From assembly GCF_018070025.1 (NCBI RefSeq), contig NZ_JAGPYQ010000004.1, positions 1 to 64,000 on the forward strand: a stretch of DNA of 64,000 nucleotides, given 5' to 3'. Each line of letters opens with the position of its first letter. Positions within the stretch are counted from its first letter, which is position 1. The DNA is from Streptomyces liliiviolaceus. GTDB taxonomy: Bacteria > Actinomycetota > Actinomycetes > Streptomycetales > Streptomycetaceae. A model generated the notes under the pieces. It made no database searches. It was not told the origin of the DNA and worked only from the letters and a program-made list of their open reading frames with translations. Made by a program: the position numbers and the translations under genes. Shown in pieces: positions 31,119 to 40,363 of this stretch.

Positions 31119-31602
31119 GAACAGGCCCCTACCCGCACAGAAAATCGCCAGCTACAGCATCCCGGCCACCTTCGCCCTCGCTCTACGCTGTCGTGTACGC
31201 GGTCCACCGACCGAGCTTCGAATAGGCGCACTGTCAGCACGGCGCGGCGATCGCACCGAACCTTCGAGGACCGGCTGGCAGACCCCATGGCCAGGGCTTG
31301 AGAGCCCTGGCCGTGGGGGGTTAGCAGGCGTCGATCGTGTCGCCGCCCATGCGTACCGCTCGCGTGTCAGCGAGTGCACGTGCCACTCGTCTTCCGAATT
31401 GCTCAGAGGCTGATCTCGAAGAGTTGGGAGAGCCGTTTGAGCCCCATCGCCTCGTCCGTATCAAGGCGTGTCCGAACGGGTGGGGGCCGGCTGAACGGGA
31501 GGGTTGTCGCGTGCGCTGTGTGGGCGGGGGGCGGGTGTTGGGGGTGGTGGGGCGAATGGGTGAGCGGTCAGTCGTTGGGCGGCGGTGGGTCGTTGTACAG
31601 GT
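31119..31602. other. Intergenic with regulator-tail scrap
   Basis: Holds the terminator at 31283-31318. At 31403-31441 on the minus strand is a 12-codon remnant, LKRLSQLFEISL and stop, matching the end of the XRE regulator tail at 19839. No intact gene. Confidence 0.45.
31283..31318. terminator. Hairpin terminator
   Basis: A 15-bp stem with one mismatch: CCCCATGGCCAGGGC (31283-31297) and GCCCTGGCCGTGGGG (31304-31318), loop of 6. Confidence 0.65.
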
Positions 31603-31881
31603 ATGGGAGTTTTCCGTGACGGTCCGGGTTCGGGTGTATGGCGTGCCGTGCGGGCGCAGGCTGTCTGCATGGCGTGTGGTGTACGGCAGCACGGTGGCGC
31701 TGGGGTCTGTCCGGGGACGGAGGAGCTCCGGTTTCCCCCGCACGCACGGACTGCAGTCGACACGGTTTCCGGCTCCAATACAGGCCGGTGGGCGGTCGTG
31801 GCGAGGGCGGTGCTGATCGTCTGCGCCGCCCTCTCGATCATTGCCGCGACGGTGTCGACCCTCCTGCGCACCGGCTCCTGA
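31603..31881 (+). CDS. Small membrane protein, possible zinc ribbon
   Basis: 92 residues from ATG 31603. The first half has CMACGVRQHGG and a third Cys (GVCPGTEE). The C-terminus is a single membrane helix (VVARAVLIVCAALSIIAATV) ending TLLRTGS. The start is uncertain: ATG 31669 would give a 70-residue version. Function unknown. Confidence 0.4.
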   Translation: MGVFRDGPGSGVWRAVRAQAVCMACGVRQHGGAGVCPGTEELRFPPHARTAVDTVSGSNTGRWAVVARAVLIVCAALSIIAATVSTLLRTGS

Positions 31882-31910
31882 TACTGCTCCTTACGGCATG
31901 CGGTGAAGGG

Positions 31911-32177
31911 TCATTCGTGCGGGGGGTCCGCAGACGGGGTACATGATCCGGTCGCATCGCCGCTCGTGCCCGTGGGGCCACTTACGGCGGCCGGCCAGGC
32001 GGTCTCGGGTGCGCGGGTGCTGCCTGTGCGCGCGGCGTTGGCGTCGGCCTCCTGCATTTCGGTGCACCAGCGGCAGTGGCCGGTGCACGAGGGGCGGCTG
32101 TCCTGCCAGTAGGCGCCGAGGAGTTCGGCGCGCACGCCGGAGGTGTATTCGTCACGTTGGCGCGGCTGCTGGCTCAT
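31911..32177 (-). CDS. Small cysteine-containing hypothetical protein
   Basis: 88 residues from ATG 32177 (MSQQPRQRDEYTSGVRAELL). The central motif SCTGHCRWCTEM has Cys-x3-Cys-x2-Cys spacing, suggesting metal binding. The remainder is Ala/Thr/Gly-rich. No family is recognised. Confidence 0.45.
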   Translation of the reverse strand: MSQQPRQRDEYTSGVRAELLGAYWQDSRPSCTGHCRWCTEMQEADANAARTGSTRAPETAWPAAVSGPTGTSGDATGSCTPSADPPHE

Positions 32178-32435
32178 GCCGGCCACAACACCGGCGGGTG
32201 GGTGGGGGTTGTGGCCCGTCATGCCACAGCATCGGCTCCGTGATCAGCCCGCGATGCGATGGCCGCTCTGGAGCGGACCGTCAGCTTCGGCCTGTGCCGG
32301 GCTTTCGCCCTTTCTGTCCAGCGATGCTTGCGGTCGTTTCGGGGCAGGCGTGCGGCCCGTCATGCCCGACTGCTCACCTGGCGGAGAAGGGGTCCGTGCC
32401 CGGTACCGGCCGGTGTCGGTACAAGGGCTCGCGGT

Positions 32436-32819
32436 TCAGTGTTCCGGTGGCCGGTCCGGGGTGCTGTCGCGTGCGGCCTCGGCCGCCTGCGGCAGCGTGG
32501 GGAATACCCGGAAGTGTTCCCGCGTGCCGGTCACCGTCAGTAAGTGCTCCACGTGCTGGGGCAGCGGGCCGATCAGCCAGGGCAGAGCATGGCCCCGCTG
32601 CAGCGGTATCAGTAGGGTGTTGAACGCCTCGGGGCCCAGGTAGGCCACACCGGACAGGTCCACAACGACCCGCTTGCCGGAGTGCTCCGCCGACTGCACC
32701 GCCAGATCAAGCAACTCCACGTCCTCATCGCCATCCAGGTCACCCTCCAGCACCACCAGGGCAAGATGCGGCCACTCCAATATCAGACGGACCGGGCTCT
32801 TTCCTGGAGGACTCGACAT
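32436..32819 (-). CDS. STAS-domain protein (duplicate A)
   Basis: A 127-residue STAS domain: LALVVLEGDLDGDEDVELLD, then GKRVVVDLSGVAYLGPEAFN. The usual phosphorylated Ser/Thr position (DxSG) is replaced by LGPEA, so it may not be a kinase substrate. It is a near-copy of 38628-39011 (about 80% identical protein), with the same promoter-proximal sequence (ACATCCTATTTT, CCCCTGCGGCGACCGTCACG) in front of both. Confidence 0.72.
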   Translation of the reverse strand: MSSPPGKSPVRLILEWPHLALVVLEGDLDGDEDVELLDLAVQSAEHSGKRVVVDLSGVAYLGPEAFNTLLIPLQRGHALPWLIGPLPQHVEHLLTVTGTREHFRVFPTLPQAAEAARDSTPDRPPEH

Positions 32820-33457
32820 ACATCCTATTTTCCCCCTGCGGCGACCGTCACGCGCAGCCAGCTCGCCCCGCCGCGTAGCGAGCGCCTCGCGGCGGACTGC
32901 GAGTCCAGCTCGTGCGTAGAGCTGTGAGCCGCTCGGCTATCTTGTCCCGCTCGACCGTCGGGAACAGGGGTTCCGGATCCGGGGTCGCGGCATCCTGTGA
33001 CGCCGCGGGGCTGGTCCGCTTTCTGTGGGTCGTACGTCTGCTCGTGTGCGCTTTCCTGCGCGTCGTGCCGGATATGCGGAGCGGCATGGCCCTCAGCCGT
33101 GCAGCCGGTCAACGCCCGGTGTCGGCCCCGGGCAACGCGATGCCTCTTGCGAACACACGTGGTTGTGACACGGGCGGGAGTAAGGTGGCAAGAACACGGT
33201 CACACTTCTCCCGCTGCCCCAGGGCTGCGAATGAGGCGTCCCCCTTCCCCGTGCTGTGCTCCCTCGCCCCGCTTTCGTTCAGCGAGAGCGGGCACAACCG
33301 CCACGAGGTTGGCCGCAGTCGACTCGGGCCATCAGCCGCCATCATCCGTCTCCTCGGATGGGTGCACGACGTCCGTCGGCCGAGTCCAACCCGCATCGCC
33401 GCCCGCCGAGCCTGGCATCAACCATTCGTCCACGTACGGCAGCTGGCAGGAGCTTTC
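32820..33457. other. Intergenic with possible decayed gene
   Basis: Minus-strand frames between 32848 and 33110 contain scraps (PDPEPLFPTVERDKIAERLT) resembling a Streptomyces family with the pattern LFPxxERDKLxxRLxxA. Frameshifts prevent an intact reading. No other gene seen. Confidence 0.35.
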
Positions 33458-33883
33458 ATGACCACCGCACTGCAACCTCCGCTTCCCTCCCACCCCCTCC
33501 TGCGCCTGCGCCTGGCACCTCAGGGCGGCATGTCCCGCGCCATCGATGGAGCGTGGTGGCCCCGTTCGTACGACCTGCTCGCCGAACTCCCCCGACTGAT
33601 CGCCGAGTTGCCGCCCGTATGGGGTCAGATCACCAGCGTCACGGTCAACGCGGCGACCTGGTCCGCTGTGCCTGGCCGGATGCTCGTCTCCAACCAGGTC
33701 GTAAGGCTGCACAGGACCCTCACGGCATCCGCCGCGCACACCATCATCCTTCTCGCACCCGGCCAGGGGCGCTGGGACCTGACGGTCGTGCCGCCGAATA
33801 CAACCGAAGAGGCCGCGGAGCCGCTCATGGCGGCCGTGGCGGACGGTCAGGCGCGAGAAGCTGCGAAGAAACCTCGATGTTGA
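33458..33883 (+). CDS. DUF5994-family protein
   Basis: 141 residues from ATG 33458 (GGCAGGAG upstream). The family pattern is present: LLRLRLAPQGG, IDGAWWPRSYDLLAELPRLI, VTVNAATWSAVPGRM and a late VVPPNTTEEAAEPLM. This family is common in Streptomyces near STAS and stress genes. Function unknown. Confidence 0.72.
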   Translation: MTTALQPPLPSHPLLRLRLAPQGGMSRAIDGAWWPRSYDLLAELPRLIAELPPVWGQITSVTVNAATWSAVPGRMLVSNQVVRLHRTLTASAAHTIILLAPGQGRWDLTVVPPNTTEEAAEPLMAAVADGQAREAAKKPRC

Positions 33884-34739
33884 TCCCGTGGGCCCAGGCG
33901 AGGGACGCGAGCGCGTGCGGAGCGCGGTTCGGTGCGGACCGCGCTACCCAGCGTGGACAAAGAAGCCCATGCTGCACGGACCCGTTTACGGCACAGATCA
34001 TCTCAAGCTCTGTCGACAGCACGTTCATTCCGGCGACGGCATCGGACTGGCACGACGGCCGTCTCGGCTGACCGGCGTCAAGCTCCCGGCGCTGCCCGCT
34101 CGGTACCGGCGCCGATGAGGATCTGTTCGGCACTCGTGAACGCCCTCGCGGAACGACGGCTTCTCTTGCGCGCCGGCCGGCAGGAGCACACAGTCCGAAG
34201 AACTTCGGCACGCACTGAGGCAGCACTGGTAGACCACACAGCGACTGCTCCACATCTAGGCGGCTTTTTTTCGTTCTATTCCGTACGGACAGAACAGGAA
34301 TGACATATCGTCATACTGCAACCTCGTCGCGTCAACAGGACGCTGTCATAGAGAGGTTCTTTTCCGCAGCAGAGCGAGCCTGCGGAGCGCGAGAGCCGGG
34401 CCCCGCATTCGCTCCCACGGATGTCGGCGAAGCCCGGAAGCGTCCCCCGCGGCAGCTCCATACCGGAACAGTTCACACTGTCCCGGTGGCCTGAGGGGAA
34501 TGCACCGCGGCGCCACCGGGGGGATACGTCGCGCAGGGCATGAGGCCGCCGCGCTCGAAGCGGCGGCCTCCGCCACGACACCCCGCGCGAGGTTCTTTGA
34601 TCCATCGCACGGTCCGTGACCGGGGTGCGCCACGCAAAGAGAGTGAACCCGATCCGCAGACCGCGGCCCCTCCCCGAAAGCGCCTGTACGGAGAGCCCGA
34701 CGTCGCCAGCCTTTGCGGCCAGTGCGGCCAGCGGCCCCA
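33884..34739. other. Intergenic, possible operator remnant
   Basis: No gene recognised. Around 34272-34294 an imperfect dyad (GTTCTATTCCGT with ACGGACAGAAC) follows a T run and precedes a locally AT-rich patch. It could be an old promoter or operator. Confidence 0.3.
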
Positions 34740-34935
34740 TGGTGAGGCGGTCGCCGTTGTGCCTGACGTCGCCGAAGCGCTCTGCGATCTCAAGGACCGC
34801 GAAGCCGTCCGCCGCGACCTCGAGCCGGAGAACATCCTGTTGCCTTGAAGGCCACTGGCGCGGGGCCGCCTTCGACATCGCCCACTGCGCCGCAGCGGCC
34901 AGCGCCCGGCCCCGTGCCCTGGGCCGGGCAGGACG
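34740..34935 (+). pseudogene. Remnant of a Ser/Thr protein kinase
   Basis: The plus strand reads VAEALCDLKDREAVRRDLEP then ENILLP and stop. After a one-base frame change it continues LEGHWRGAAFDIAHCAA. This resembles the kinase catalytic loop and DFG region (HRDLKPENILL, then GHWRLADFGIA) with the His of HRD and the DFG motif altered. Only about 65 codons survive. Confidence 0.45.
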
Positions 34936-34976
34936 GGCATTGAGACGGCGCTGGAGAGGGGGTGTCGGTTCACGGG

Positions 34977-35717
34977 TTACGGGGTGTCGGTCTGTGTGAA
35001 GTCTCCGTCGAAGGTGTTGTCGATGACGTGCTGGGCGAGTTCGGTGAGGCGCAGGTGGTGGGGGCGGGCGTAGGTGCGCATGGCACTGAAGGTTTCGTCG
35101 AGGCTGAGGTTGTAGCGTTCGGACAGGACGCCCTTGGCCTGTTCGATGATGACGCGGCTGGCCAGGGCGGCCTGGAGCTGCGCCTTTTCTAGGTGGCCCT
35201 GTTCGATGGTGCGCTGCTGGAGGATGGCGATGGTTGCGACGTCGGCGATGGCCTGGCCGATCTGGATGTCGGTGTCGCTGAGGCGGCGCAGGCGGGTGCC
35301 GAACAGGTTGACGGCTCCGATGACCTCGTGGCGCAGTTTCATCGGCAGGGCGTGGGTGACGGTGAAGCCGGCTGTTCGGGCCTGGGCGGCGAAGGGGCCG
35401 AAGTCGAGGGTGGCGGCGCCTGAGGTGAGGCTGATGTTCAGCTGGGCCTGGCCGGTGTGGTAGCAGCGGACGCAGGGGCCTTGGTTGTGCTGGAGGGCGA
35501 AGAGTTCCAGGAGTCGGGTGTGCTCGTCGGAGGCGGCGATGAGCTGGAGTTCGCCGTGCTGGTCGACGATCATCACGCCCGCTGCGTCGACGTCGAGGAG
35601 TTCGACGCAGCGGGTGGACAGGCGGTACAGGAAGTCGATGAGGTCGAAGTCCTCGGTGAGCGTGTCCACGGCCTCCACGAGGACGTCCAGTACCCGCTGT
35701 TGACCTGTCATCGTCAT
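34977..35717 (-). CDS. GAF-ANTAR regulator
   Basis: 246 residues from ATG 35717, which overlaps the upstream stop (ATGA); another ATG is 6 bases later. The GAF domain at about 10-165 has VLVEAVDTLTEDFDLIDFLY, VMIVDQHGELQLIAASDEHT and QGPCVRCYHTGQAQLNISL. The ANTAR domain at about 175-235 has ALASRVIIEQAKGVLSERYN then LRLTELAQHVID. ANTAR binds paired hairpins in mRNA leaders and prevents termination; GAF senses a ligand or redox state. It forms a two-gene unit with another GAF-ANTAR protein. Confidence 0.82.
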   Translation of the reverse strand: MTMTGQQRVLDVLVEAVDTLTEDFDLIDFLYRLSTRCVELLDVDAAGVMIVDQHGELQLIAASDEHTRLLELFALQHNQGPCVRCYHTGQAQLNISLTSGAATLDFGPFAAQARTAGFTVTHALPMKLRHEVIGAVNLFGTRLRRLSDTDIQIGQAIADVATIAILQQRTIEQGHLEKAQLQAALASRVIIEQAKGVLSERYNLSLDETFSAMRTYARPHHLRLTELAQHVIDNTFDGDFTQTDTP

Positions 35718-36451
35718 CAGTCCCTGTCTGTGGACGGAGTGGCCGTCCCGTCTCGATTGTTCCGGAAGTGCAGCCGCCGGGCCACCACTTCGTCGGCGGT
35801 GGTGAGCAGTGGTTGTTCGGTGCGGTAGGCGTGGGCGCGCAGCATGGCCATGGCTTCGGTGAGGGAGGCGTTGGCCTGGACGCTGATGATGCCCGCGGCC
35901 TGGTGGACGGCGGCACGGTGCAGTGTGGCGTGTGGTTCTGCTTGGGCGAAGGACTCCCGCCACTTGCCGTGGAGTATCAGTGCGGAGGTGATGGCGGCGG
36001 CCATCACGAGTGCGTCGTCGATCTGGGCGGGGTCCAGTGCGGCGGCGCTGGCGCGCTGTGCGGTGAGAACGCCGAGGGAAGCGGCTCCCAGGTGCAGGGG
36101 GAAGCAGAAGAGTGCTCGCACGCCGAGGCGTGCGGCCTCGGGCAGGAAGGCCGGCCACCGGTGCGGATCGCTGTGTTCCAGATCGCCTACCGCGATCAGG
36201 GACCGGTTGCGGTAGGCGTCGAGTCCCGGGCCCTCGCCGAGGGTGAACTGGATGTCTTCCAGGAGGGCGCTGCGGCCGGGGGTGGACCACACCGTCTCGG
36301 TCAGGGACCCGTTGGTTCCCAGGGAGACGGCGATGCCGTCCACGGCGAGTGCGCGTGCGCAGCGTGCCGGGTCGCCGCCGAGAGGACCGGAGCCGCTTCC
36401 TGCGGGAAGATCACGCAGGATACGGGCCATGATGGCGCTCGTGCCGGTCAT
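35717..36451 (-). CDS. GAF-ANTAR-type regulator
   Basis: 244 residues from ATG 36451 (MTGTSAIMARILRDLP). The GAF portion has DGIAVSLGTNGSLTETVWST, FTLGEGPGLDAYRNRSLIAV and RLGVRALFCFPLHLGAASLG. The ANTAR-like end has AAVHQAAGIISVQANASLTE and MAMLRAHAYRTEQPL. It is coupled to the following GAF-ANTAR gene. The two probably respond to different signals but act on similar RNA targets. Confidence 0.75.
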   Translation of the reverse strand: MTGTSAIMARILRDLPAGSGSGPLGGDPARCARALAVDGIAVSLGTNGSLTETVWSTPGRSALLEDIQFTLGEGPGLDAYRNRSLIAVGDLEHSDPHRWPAFLPEAARLGVRALFCFPLHLGAASLGVLTAQRASAAALDPAQIDDALVMAAAITSALILHGKWRESFAQAEPHATLHRAAVHQAAGIISVQANASLTEAMAMLRAHAYRTEQPLLTTADEVVARRLHFRNNRDGTATPSTDRD

Positions 36452-37060
36452 GTCACCGCTCTCAGGCTTGCCGAGAAGGCGCCACCCGAGGTGAGCAGCA
36501 ACCCTGGACACCCTACACAGGGTGCATGGACAGGTACCGCGAGCGCGGGTAGGGCCGGAGAGCGTATTTCTGACCGTTCCGGCGGACAAAGCTTCCTCGC
36601 CTGCCGCGGTTGTGCCGTAATGGGGTGAGCGGGAGCAGACCGCGCCGGACACGGCGTCCGCGCCGAGCGCAGGGCGTCCGGGTCCGGCACGATCTGGTCC
36701 GCCGTGCTCCCTGTTCGGGTCGGGGAGCACGGACCGGTTGCGAGAACACCCTGCGGGTCCCCCGGATTCGCTGAACGGTGTCCTCGCGTCGGTTGTCCCT
36801 GCCGGGCGCCTGGGGAAGGCGGGATGCAGCCCGGCGCGACAGCGGCAAGGACATGAGATGGAGTTGTGTTGTCGGCGATGCGGCTCCAGCCTGCTTGGGG
36901 TCGGACAGGACCACGACCCAGGGGCAGGGGGCCAGGAGAAGCGGCGCAGCGCGGTGTCCGGCTGCGGCGGCTGTCGCCCTCCACGCTAGAGCCCGTGCCG
37001 GGGGAGCGGAACGTGAATTCCGGACGTGCGCCACACCACGGTGTTCGCATAAAACTGCCT
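36452..37060. other. Intergenic, no gene recognised
   Basis: About 600 bases of GC-rich sequence. Frames here are Arg/Pro/Ser-rich and none carries a recognisable domain. Confidence 0.45.
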
Positions 37061-37474
37061 CTAGCCGCTGCCGGCGGGAGACAGGGACGGTGCAGGGGCG
37101 TACCGGCCCTCACGTGGCCACGGACCGACCGGCCGGGAACGGCCCATACGGGCATCCAGAGTGGTCGCATAGCGGGGGAATCCGTCGGTGAGGCGCAGTG
37201 CCGTCAGTAGGACATGAATGCTGCGCTGGCTGTACACCAGACGGGTCCAGCCGCCCCGGTCCAGGCACCGGGTGCGGGCCACCGACAGTTCACGGACTCC
37301 GCTGGAATCCATGAACGACACACCCCGCAAGTCCACGATCAACAGGAACGCAGCTGGGCTCGGGGAGGGAGCGTTCATCCGGGCGGCGAACTCCACCGCG
37401 GTGCACAGATCGATCTCTCCGGTCACACGAACAACGCGGCACTGCCGCAGCGATATCGGGTCACGAACGTCCAT
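37061..37474 (-). CDS. STAS-domain anti-sigma factor antagonist
   Basis: A 137-residue protein. STAS signature: VVRVTGEIDLCTAVEFAARM, then FLLIVDLRGVSFMDSSGVRE with the phosphorylatable Ser in DSSG, then RLVYSQRSIHVLLTALRL. This copy keeps the regulatory serine, unlike the duplicates at 32436 and 38628. The C-terminal 30 residues are Pro/Arg/Gly-rich and variable. Likely partner: an unlinked anti-sigma kinase. Confidence 0.78.
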   Translation of the reverse strand: MDVRDPISLRQCRVVRVTGEIDLCTAVEFAARMNAPSPSPAAFLLIVDLRGVSFMDSSGVRELSVARTRCLDRGGWTRLVYSQRSIHVLLTALRLTDGFPRYATTLDARMGRSRPVGPWPREGRYAPAPSLSPAGSG

Positions 37475-37826
37475 AGCGGACCAACTCCAGCCGGCACAAG
37501 CACGGAGACTGCATTGCGCGGAAGAGCCAGGGGCCGGGGATACCGCTTACCCAAACCCTAGAGGTACACGGACCTTCGTCCCCACAAAAGTCGGCCCTGC
37601 ACGCAGCGATGCCTCATTTCGCCCGAATGAGACTGAAGGTGAAAGCTTTGCAACTCATGCCGGGATAGTTCGAGGCGCCTTCAGTAGATGAGTGCGCATC
37701 CAGCGACGGGTCAACGGCGTCTGATCGCGCCGCGGACCAGAAGGAGATGATCAAAGACCCGTAGGTGAGGCCGACGAGGATGCCGGTGCTGGCGACCCCA
37801 GAGACGCTCAGCCTGGTGTCTAAGAT

Positions 37827-38521
37827 TTGAAATCTGCTACTTGTGTACAAAACTTGGGCGTGCAGGCTTCCAAGAGCGGGAGAGGTGGGAGGGATGAGTC
37901 CGAAGCGGCGGAGGGCCTGGCGGACCGGACGGCTGCGCTGCCGGAGGTGCCGAAGGTCGGGATCGTGCTGAGGAGCAAGGAGTCCGCGCCGCTGCTAGTG
38001 GTTGTCTCCGAGGACAGCACCGATCTGCTCGACCTGCTGCACCGCCACCACACGCAGGGCCCTGGCTGGACTGCTTGTTCACAGGGCAGCCGGTTGTGGT
38101 GGCCGGCTGGGACGACATCGAGCGCCGCTGGCCCGCTGTGGCAGCAGATCTTCAGGCGCTGGGACATTCGCGCATCACCACGCTGCCCATGCGGCTGCGG
38201 GAGGAGACGATCGGTGGGCTGAGCCTCTTCCACGACCACCCGGTCCCCGCCCGTGACGCGTATCTGGCGCAGAGCCTGGCGAGCATGGCAGCCATCAGCC
38301 TGCTCCAGCAGCGGGCGATCGCGGACGGTATACCCCTCAACGGCCAGCTCCACCAGGCTCTGGAGAGCCACCACCGGATCCAGCAGGCGAAACAATCTAT
38401 CACCGCACGCCTCTCCATCAGCCCCGAGGACGCCTTCAGGCTCCTGCGCGACGCAGCCCGCCACAGTCGGCAACGGGTTCGGCAGGGGCGGCGGCTCGGG
38501 GAGTCCTGGTGGGGCTGCTGA
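37827..38521 (+). pseudogene. Frameshifted GAF-ANTAR regulator
   Basis: The first frame carries SAPLLVVVSEDSTDLLDLLH and RHHTQGP. Near 38065 it shifts one base, after which the correct continuation is LDCLFTGQPVVVAGWDDIER, then RITTLPMRLREETIGGLSLF, then SHHRIQQAKQSITARLSISP and DAFRLLRDAARHS. It lacks a proper N-terminus, and the C-terminus ends abnormally. It is a decayed relative of the pair at 34977-36451. Confidence 0.65.
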
Positions 38522-38627
38522 CCGCCAGGGCCATGAAGATCAGCCGCGTTGGGCTTCGCGGGAAGTCGTCTGTCCGCGCGCACGCTGCGATGGCTGGGGT
38601 GCCTGTCCGCGCTGTCCGGCCTGCGGC

Positions 38628-39011
38628 TCATGTCTCCGGGTGCCGGCCCGGCGTGCTGTCACCGGCGGCTTCGGCCGCTTCCTTCAGCGTCGGGAAAACA
38701 CGGAAGCGCTGCCTCGCGCCCGTCACCGTCAGCAGTTGCTCCAGTTGCCGGGGCAGTGGACCGGCCAGCCAGGGAAGGGCACGGCCCCGCCACAGCGGCA
38801 TCAGCAGAGTATTGAACGCCTCGGAACCCAGGTACGTCACACCGGACAGGTCCACAACGACCCGCTTGCCGGAGCGCTCCGCCGACTGCACCGCCAGATC
38901 AAGCAACTCCACGTCCTCATCGGCATCCAGGTCACCCTCCAGCACCACCAGGGCAAGATGCGTCCACTCCGAGATCAGACGGACCGGGCTCTTTCCCGGG
39001 GGGCTCGACAT
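38628..39011 (-). CDS. STAS-domain protein (duplicate B)
   Basis: 127 residues, a near-copy of 32436-32819: LALVVLEGDLDADEDVELLD, GKRVVVDLSGVTYLGSEAFN, then LLTVTGARQRFRVFPTLKEA. Here the regulatory loop is LGSEA, so a serine is present in place of the Pro of copy A. The first 40 bases upstream are the same in both copies, so both should share regulation. Confidence 0.72.
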   Translation of the reverse strand: MSSPPGKSPVRLISEWTHLALVVLEGDLDADEDVELLDLAVQSAERSGKRVVVDLSGVTYLGSEAFNTLLMPLWRGRALPWLAGPLPRQLEQLLTVTGARQRFRVFPTLKEAAEAAGDSTPGRHPET

Positions 39012-39103
39012 ACATCCTATTTTGCCCCTGCGGCGACCGTCACGCTGCAGTACGTCCTAGGAGGCTGCCTGACGCACCGGTATGTGTTTCCAGGAGCGGC
39101 CCT

Positions 39104-39244
39104 CTACCCGTGCGTGCCAACGTCACTGAGGGTCGCGCGTCGTTGGGAGCTGAGGCTGCCGGCCCGGCGCTGGGCGGTGTCGATGAACGCTCCGAGCTTG
39201 ATCCCCTCGCCATCGACAAGCTCGACAAGTTTGCACGTCTGGCC
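39104..39244 (-). pseudogene. Tail of a helicase-associated-domain protein
   Basis: The minus strand reads CKLVELVDGEGIKLGAFIDT, then AQRRAGSLSSQRRATLSDVG and stop. It matches the end of the 42668-45214 helicase (DGEPVKLGAFVDNTRRRVGK) less closely than the 24087 remnant does. It lies beside copy 2 of the 79-bp repeat. Confidence 0.6.
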
Positions 39245-39282
39245 CTTTGAGGGCACCGAGACCTCGGATGAGGAAAGCCGGG

Positions 39283-39361
39283 TGGGGTGAGGGCCCAACG
39301 CCATGACGGGAGTTGGACCCTCGGAGACTGCGCATCCGCTGTGAGGAATCGGGTGCGCGCT
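39283..39361 (+). repeat. 79-bp repeat, copy 2
   Basis: Second copy of the 24487-24565 repeat, with 3 mismatches. It has the same orientation relative to the adjacent helicase-tail remnant. Confidence 0.75.
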
Positions 39362-39410
39362 GCCTTGCCAACGACGTTGGCGCCTCGTGGGCACGCCTAC
39401 CGGGCTTGTT

Positions 39411-39620
39411 TTATGCGTGGCCGTGGTGGCGTGTGCGCATCCTGGCGGCCGCGGCGGCGAGGTGGCTCTGCAGAGGTGTCGGCAGCGGCTTGCCCTGGAC
39501 ACTGGTGTGGAGGGCTTCGGCCACGTCGTACAGCTGGGTGGCGGAGTGTCGGAAGACGTCCACCAAGATTTCCTGTGCGTCGGAGCAGGAGCAGAGGACC
39601 ATCAGCGCTCCGTGGGCCAT
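39411..39620 (-). pseudogene. ANTAR-domain remnant
   Basis: Reads MAHGALMVLCSCSDAQEILV, then DVFRHSATQLYDVAEALHTS, typical of an ANTAR domain. The frame extends upstream of 39620 through RTQLRDALAKRSVID, which completes the first ANTAR helix, but no normal start codon precedes it before the frame closes. Either the gene is truncated or a rare start is used. Confidence 0.5.
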
Positions 39621-39802
39621 GTCGATGACCGACCGTTTCGCGAGCGCGTCCCGCAGTTGGGTGCGCGTTTCATTGACTGGTGTCCGGGCCGGGCGGGCAT
39701 TGGGTCGGCCTGCGTCATCGGGCAGGTGTGAGTTGTGGTGCGTGGCGCGGTATCGGGAGTCTGTTCTGCGGTGGGGTCAGGCCGGGAGCCGGGAGCCGGG
39801 GC

Positions 39803-39904
39803 GTGGAGCGGGACGCACTCATCGAACGTGCCCGGGCGTTCACCGGATGCGTTCTGCTGTTCTTGTGGATGCTCGGGTTGGTGGTCGCGTATCCGGTGGC
39901 GTAG
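39803..39904 (+). CDS. Possible 33-residue membrane peptide
   Basis: GTG 39803 gives ERDALIERARAFTGCVLLFL, then WMLGLVVAYPVA, one membrane helix after a charged N-terminus. Supported only by composition. Confidence 0.25.
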   Translation: MERDALIERARAFTGCVLLFLWMLGLVVAYPVA

Positions 39905-39976
39905 GGGGAGGCGGGCTGTGCGTTCCGTCGGTGCAGAACGCAGAACCCATTGCCGTACACCGGCGGGGCGTGTGGA

Positions 39977-40363
39977 TCAGGAGGGCCTGGTGGTCGTCTG
40001 TCCTGACCAGGCGTCATCGGGGCTGGAGTAGCGGGGGAAGGCGGCGGACAGGCTGCTGAAGGCGAGGAGGCGGCCGATGGCGGGCTGGTCGTAGACCAGG
40101 CGCAGTCCGTGGCCGGCCTGTGCGCAGCGTTTCTGTGCGGTGCACAGTGCGTGCAGCGGGGTGCAGTCCATGAAGGTCACCGCGGTGAGGTCGACGATGA
40201 GCCAGGCGTCCAGGGTGGTGCGGCAGGTTCCCCGCAGGAGTAGTGCGAAGGCATTGCGGCTGGCGAGGTCGAGTTCTCCGCGGGGACGTACCACGCGGCA
40301 CTCTTCGCGGCGGACGGGCCAGGGGGCGGTGATGGGGTGACAGCTCCTTGTGTGGTGCGCCAC
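39977..40363 (-). CDS. STAS-domain protein
   Basis: 128 residues from GTG 40363 (start uncertain). STAS signs are ECRVVRPRGELDLASRNAFA, WLIVDLTAVTFMDCTPLHAL and GLRLVYDQPAIGRLLAFSSL. The regulatory position reads DCTP instead of DSSG, so a Thr may be the phosphorylation site. It is a distant relative of the 37061 protein, sharing the SLSAAFPRYSS-type ending. Confidence 0.68.
   Translation of the reverse strand: MAHHTRSCHPITAPWPVRREECRVVRPRGELDLASRNAFALLLRGTCRTTLDAWLIVDLTAVTFMDCTPLHALCTAQKRCAQAGHGLRLVYDQPAIGRLLAFSSLSAAFPRYSSPDDAWSGQTTTRPS

Noticed and set aside
34276..35916. Very long minus-strand open frame
   Set aside because: It is the Arg/Pro/His-rich antiphase frame of the GAF-ANTAR genes; only the frames listed contain domain motifs.
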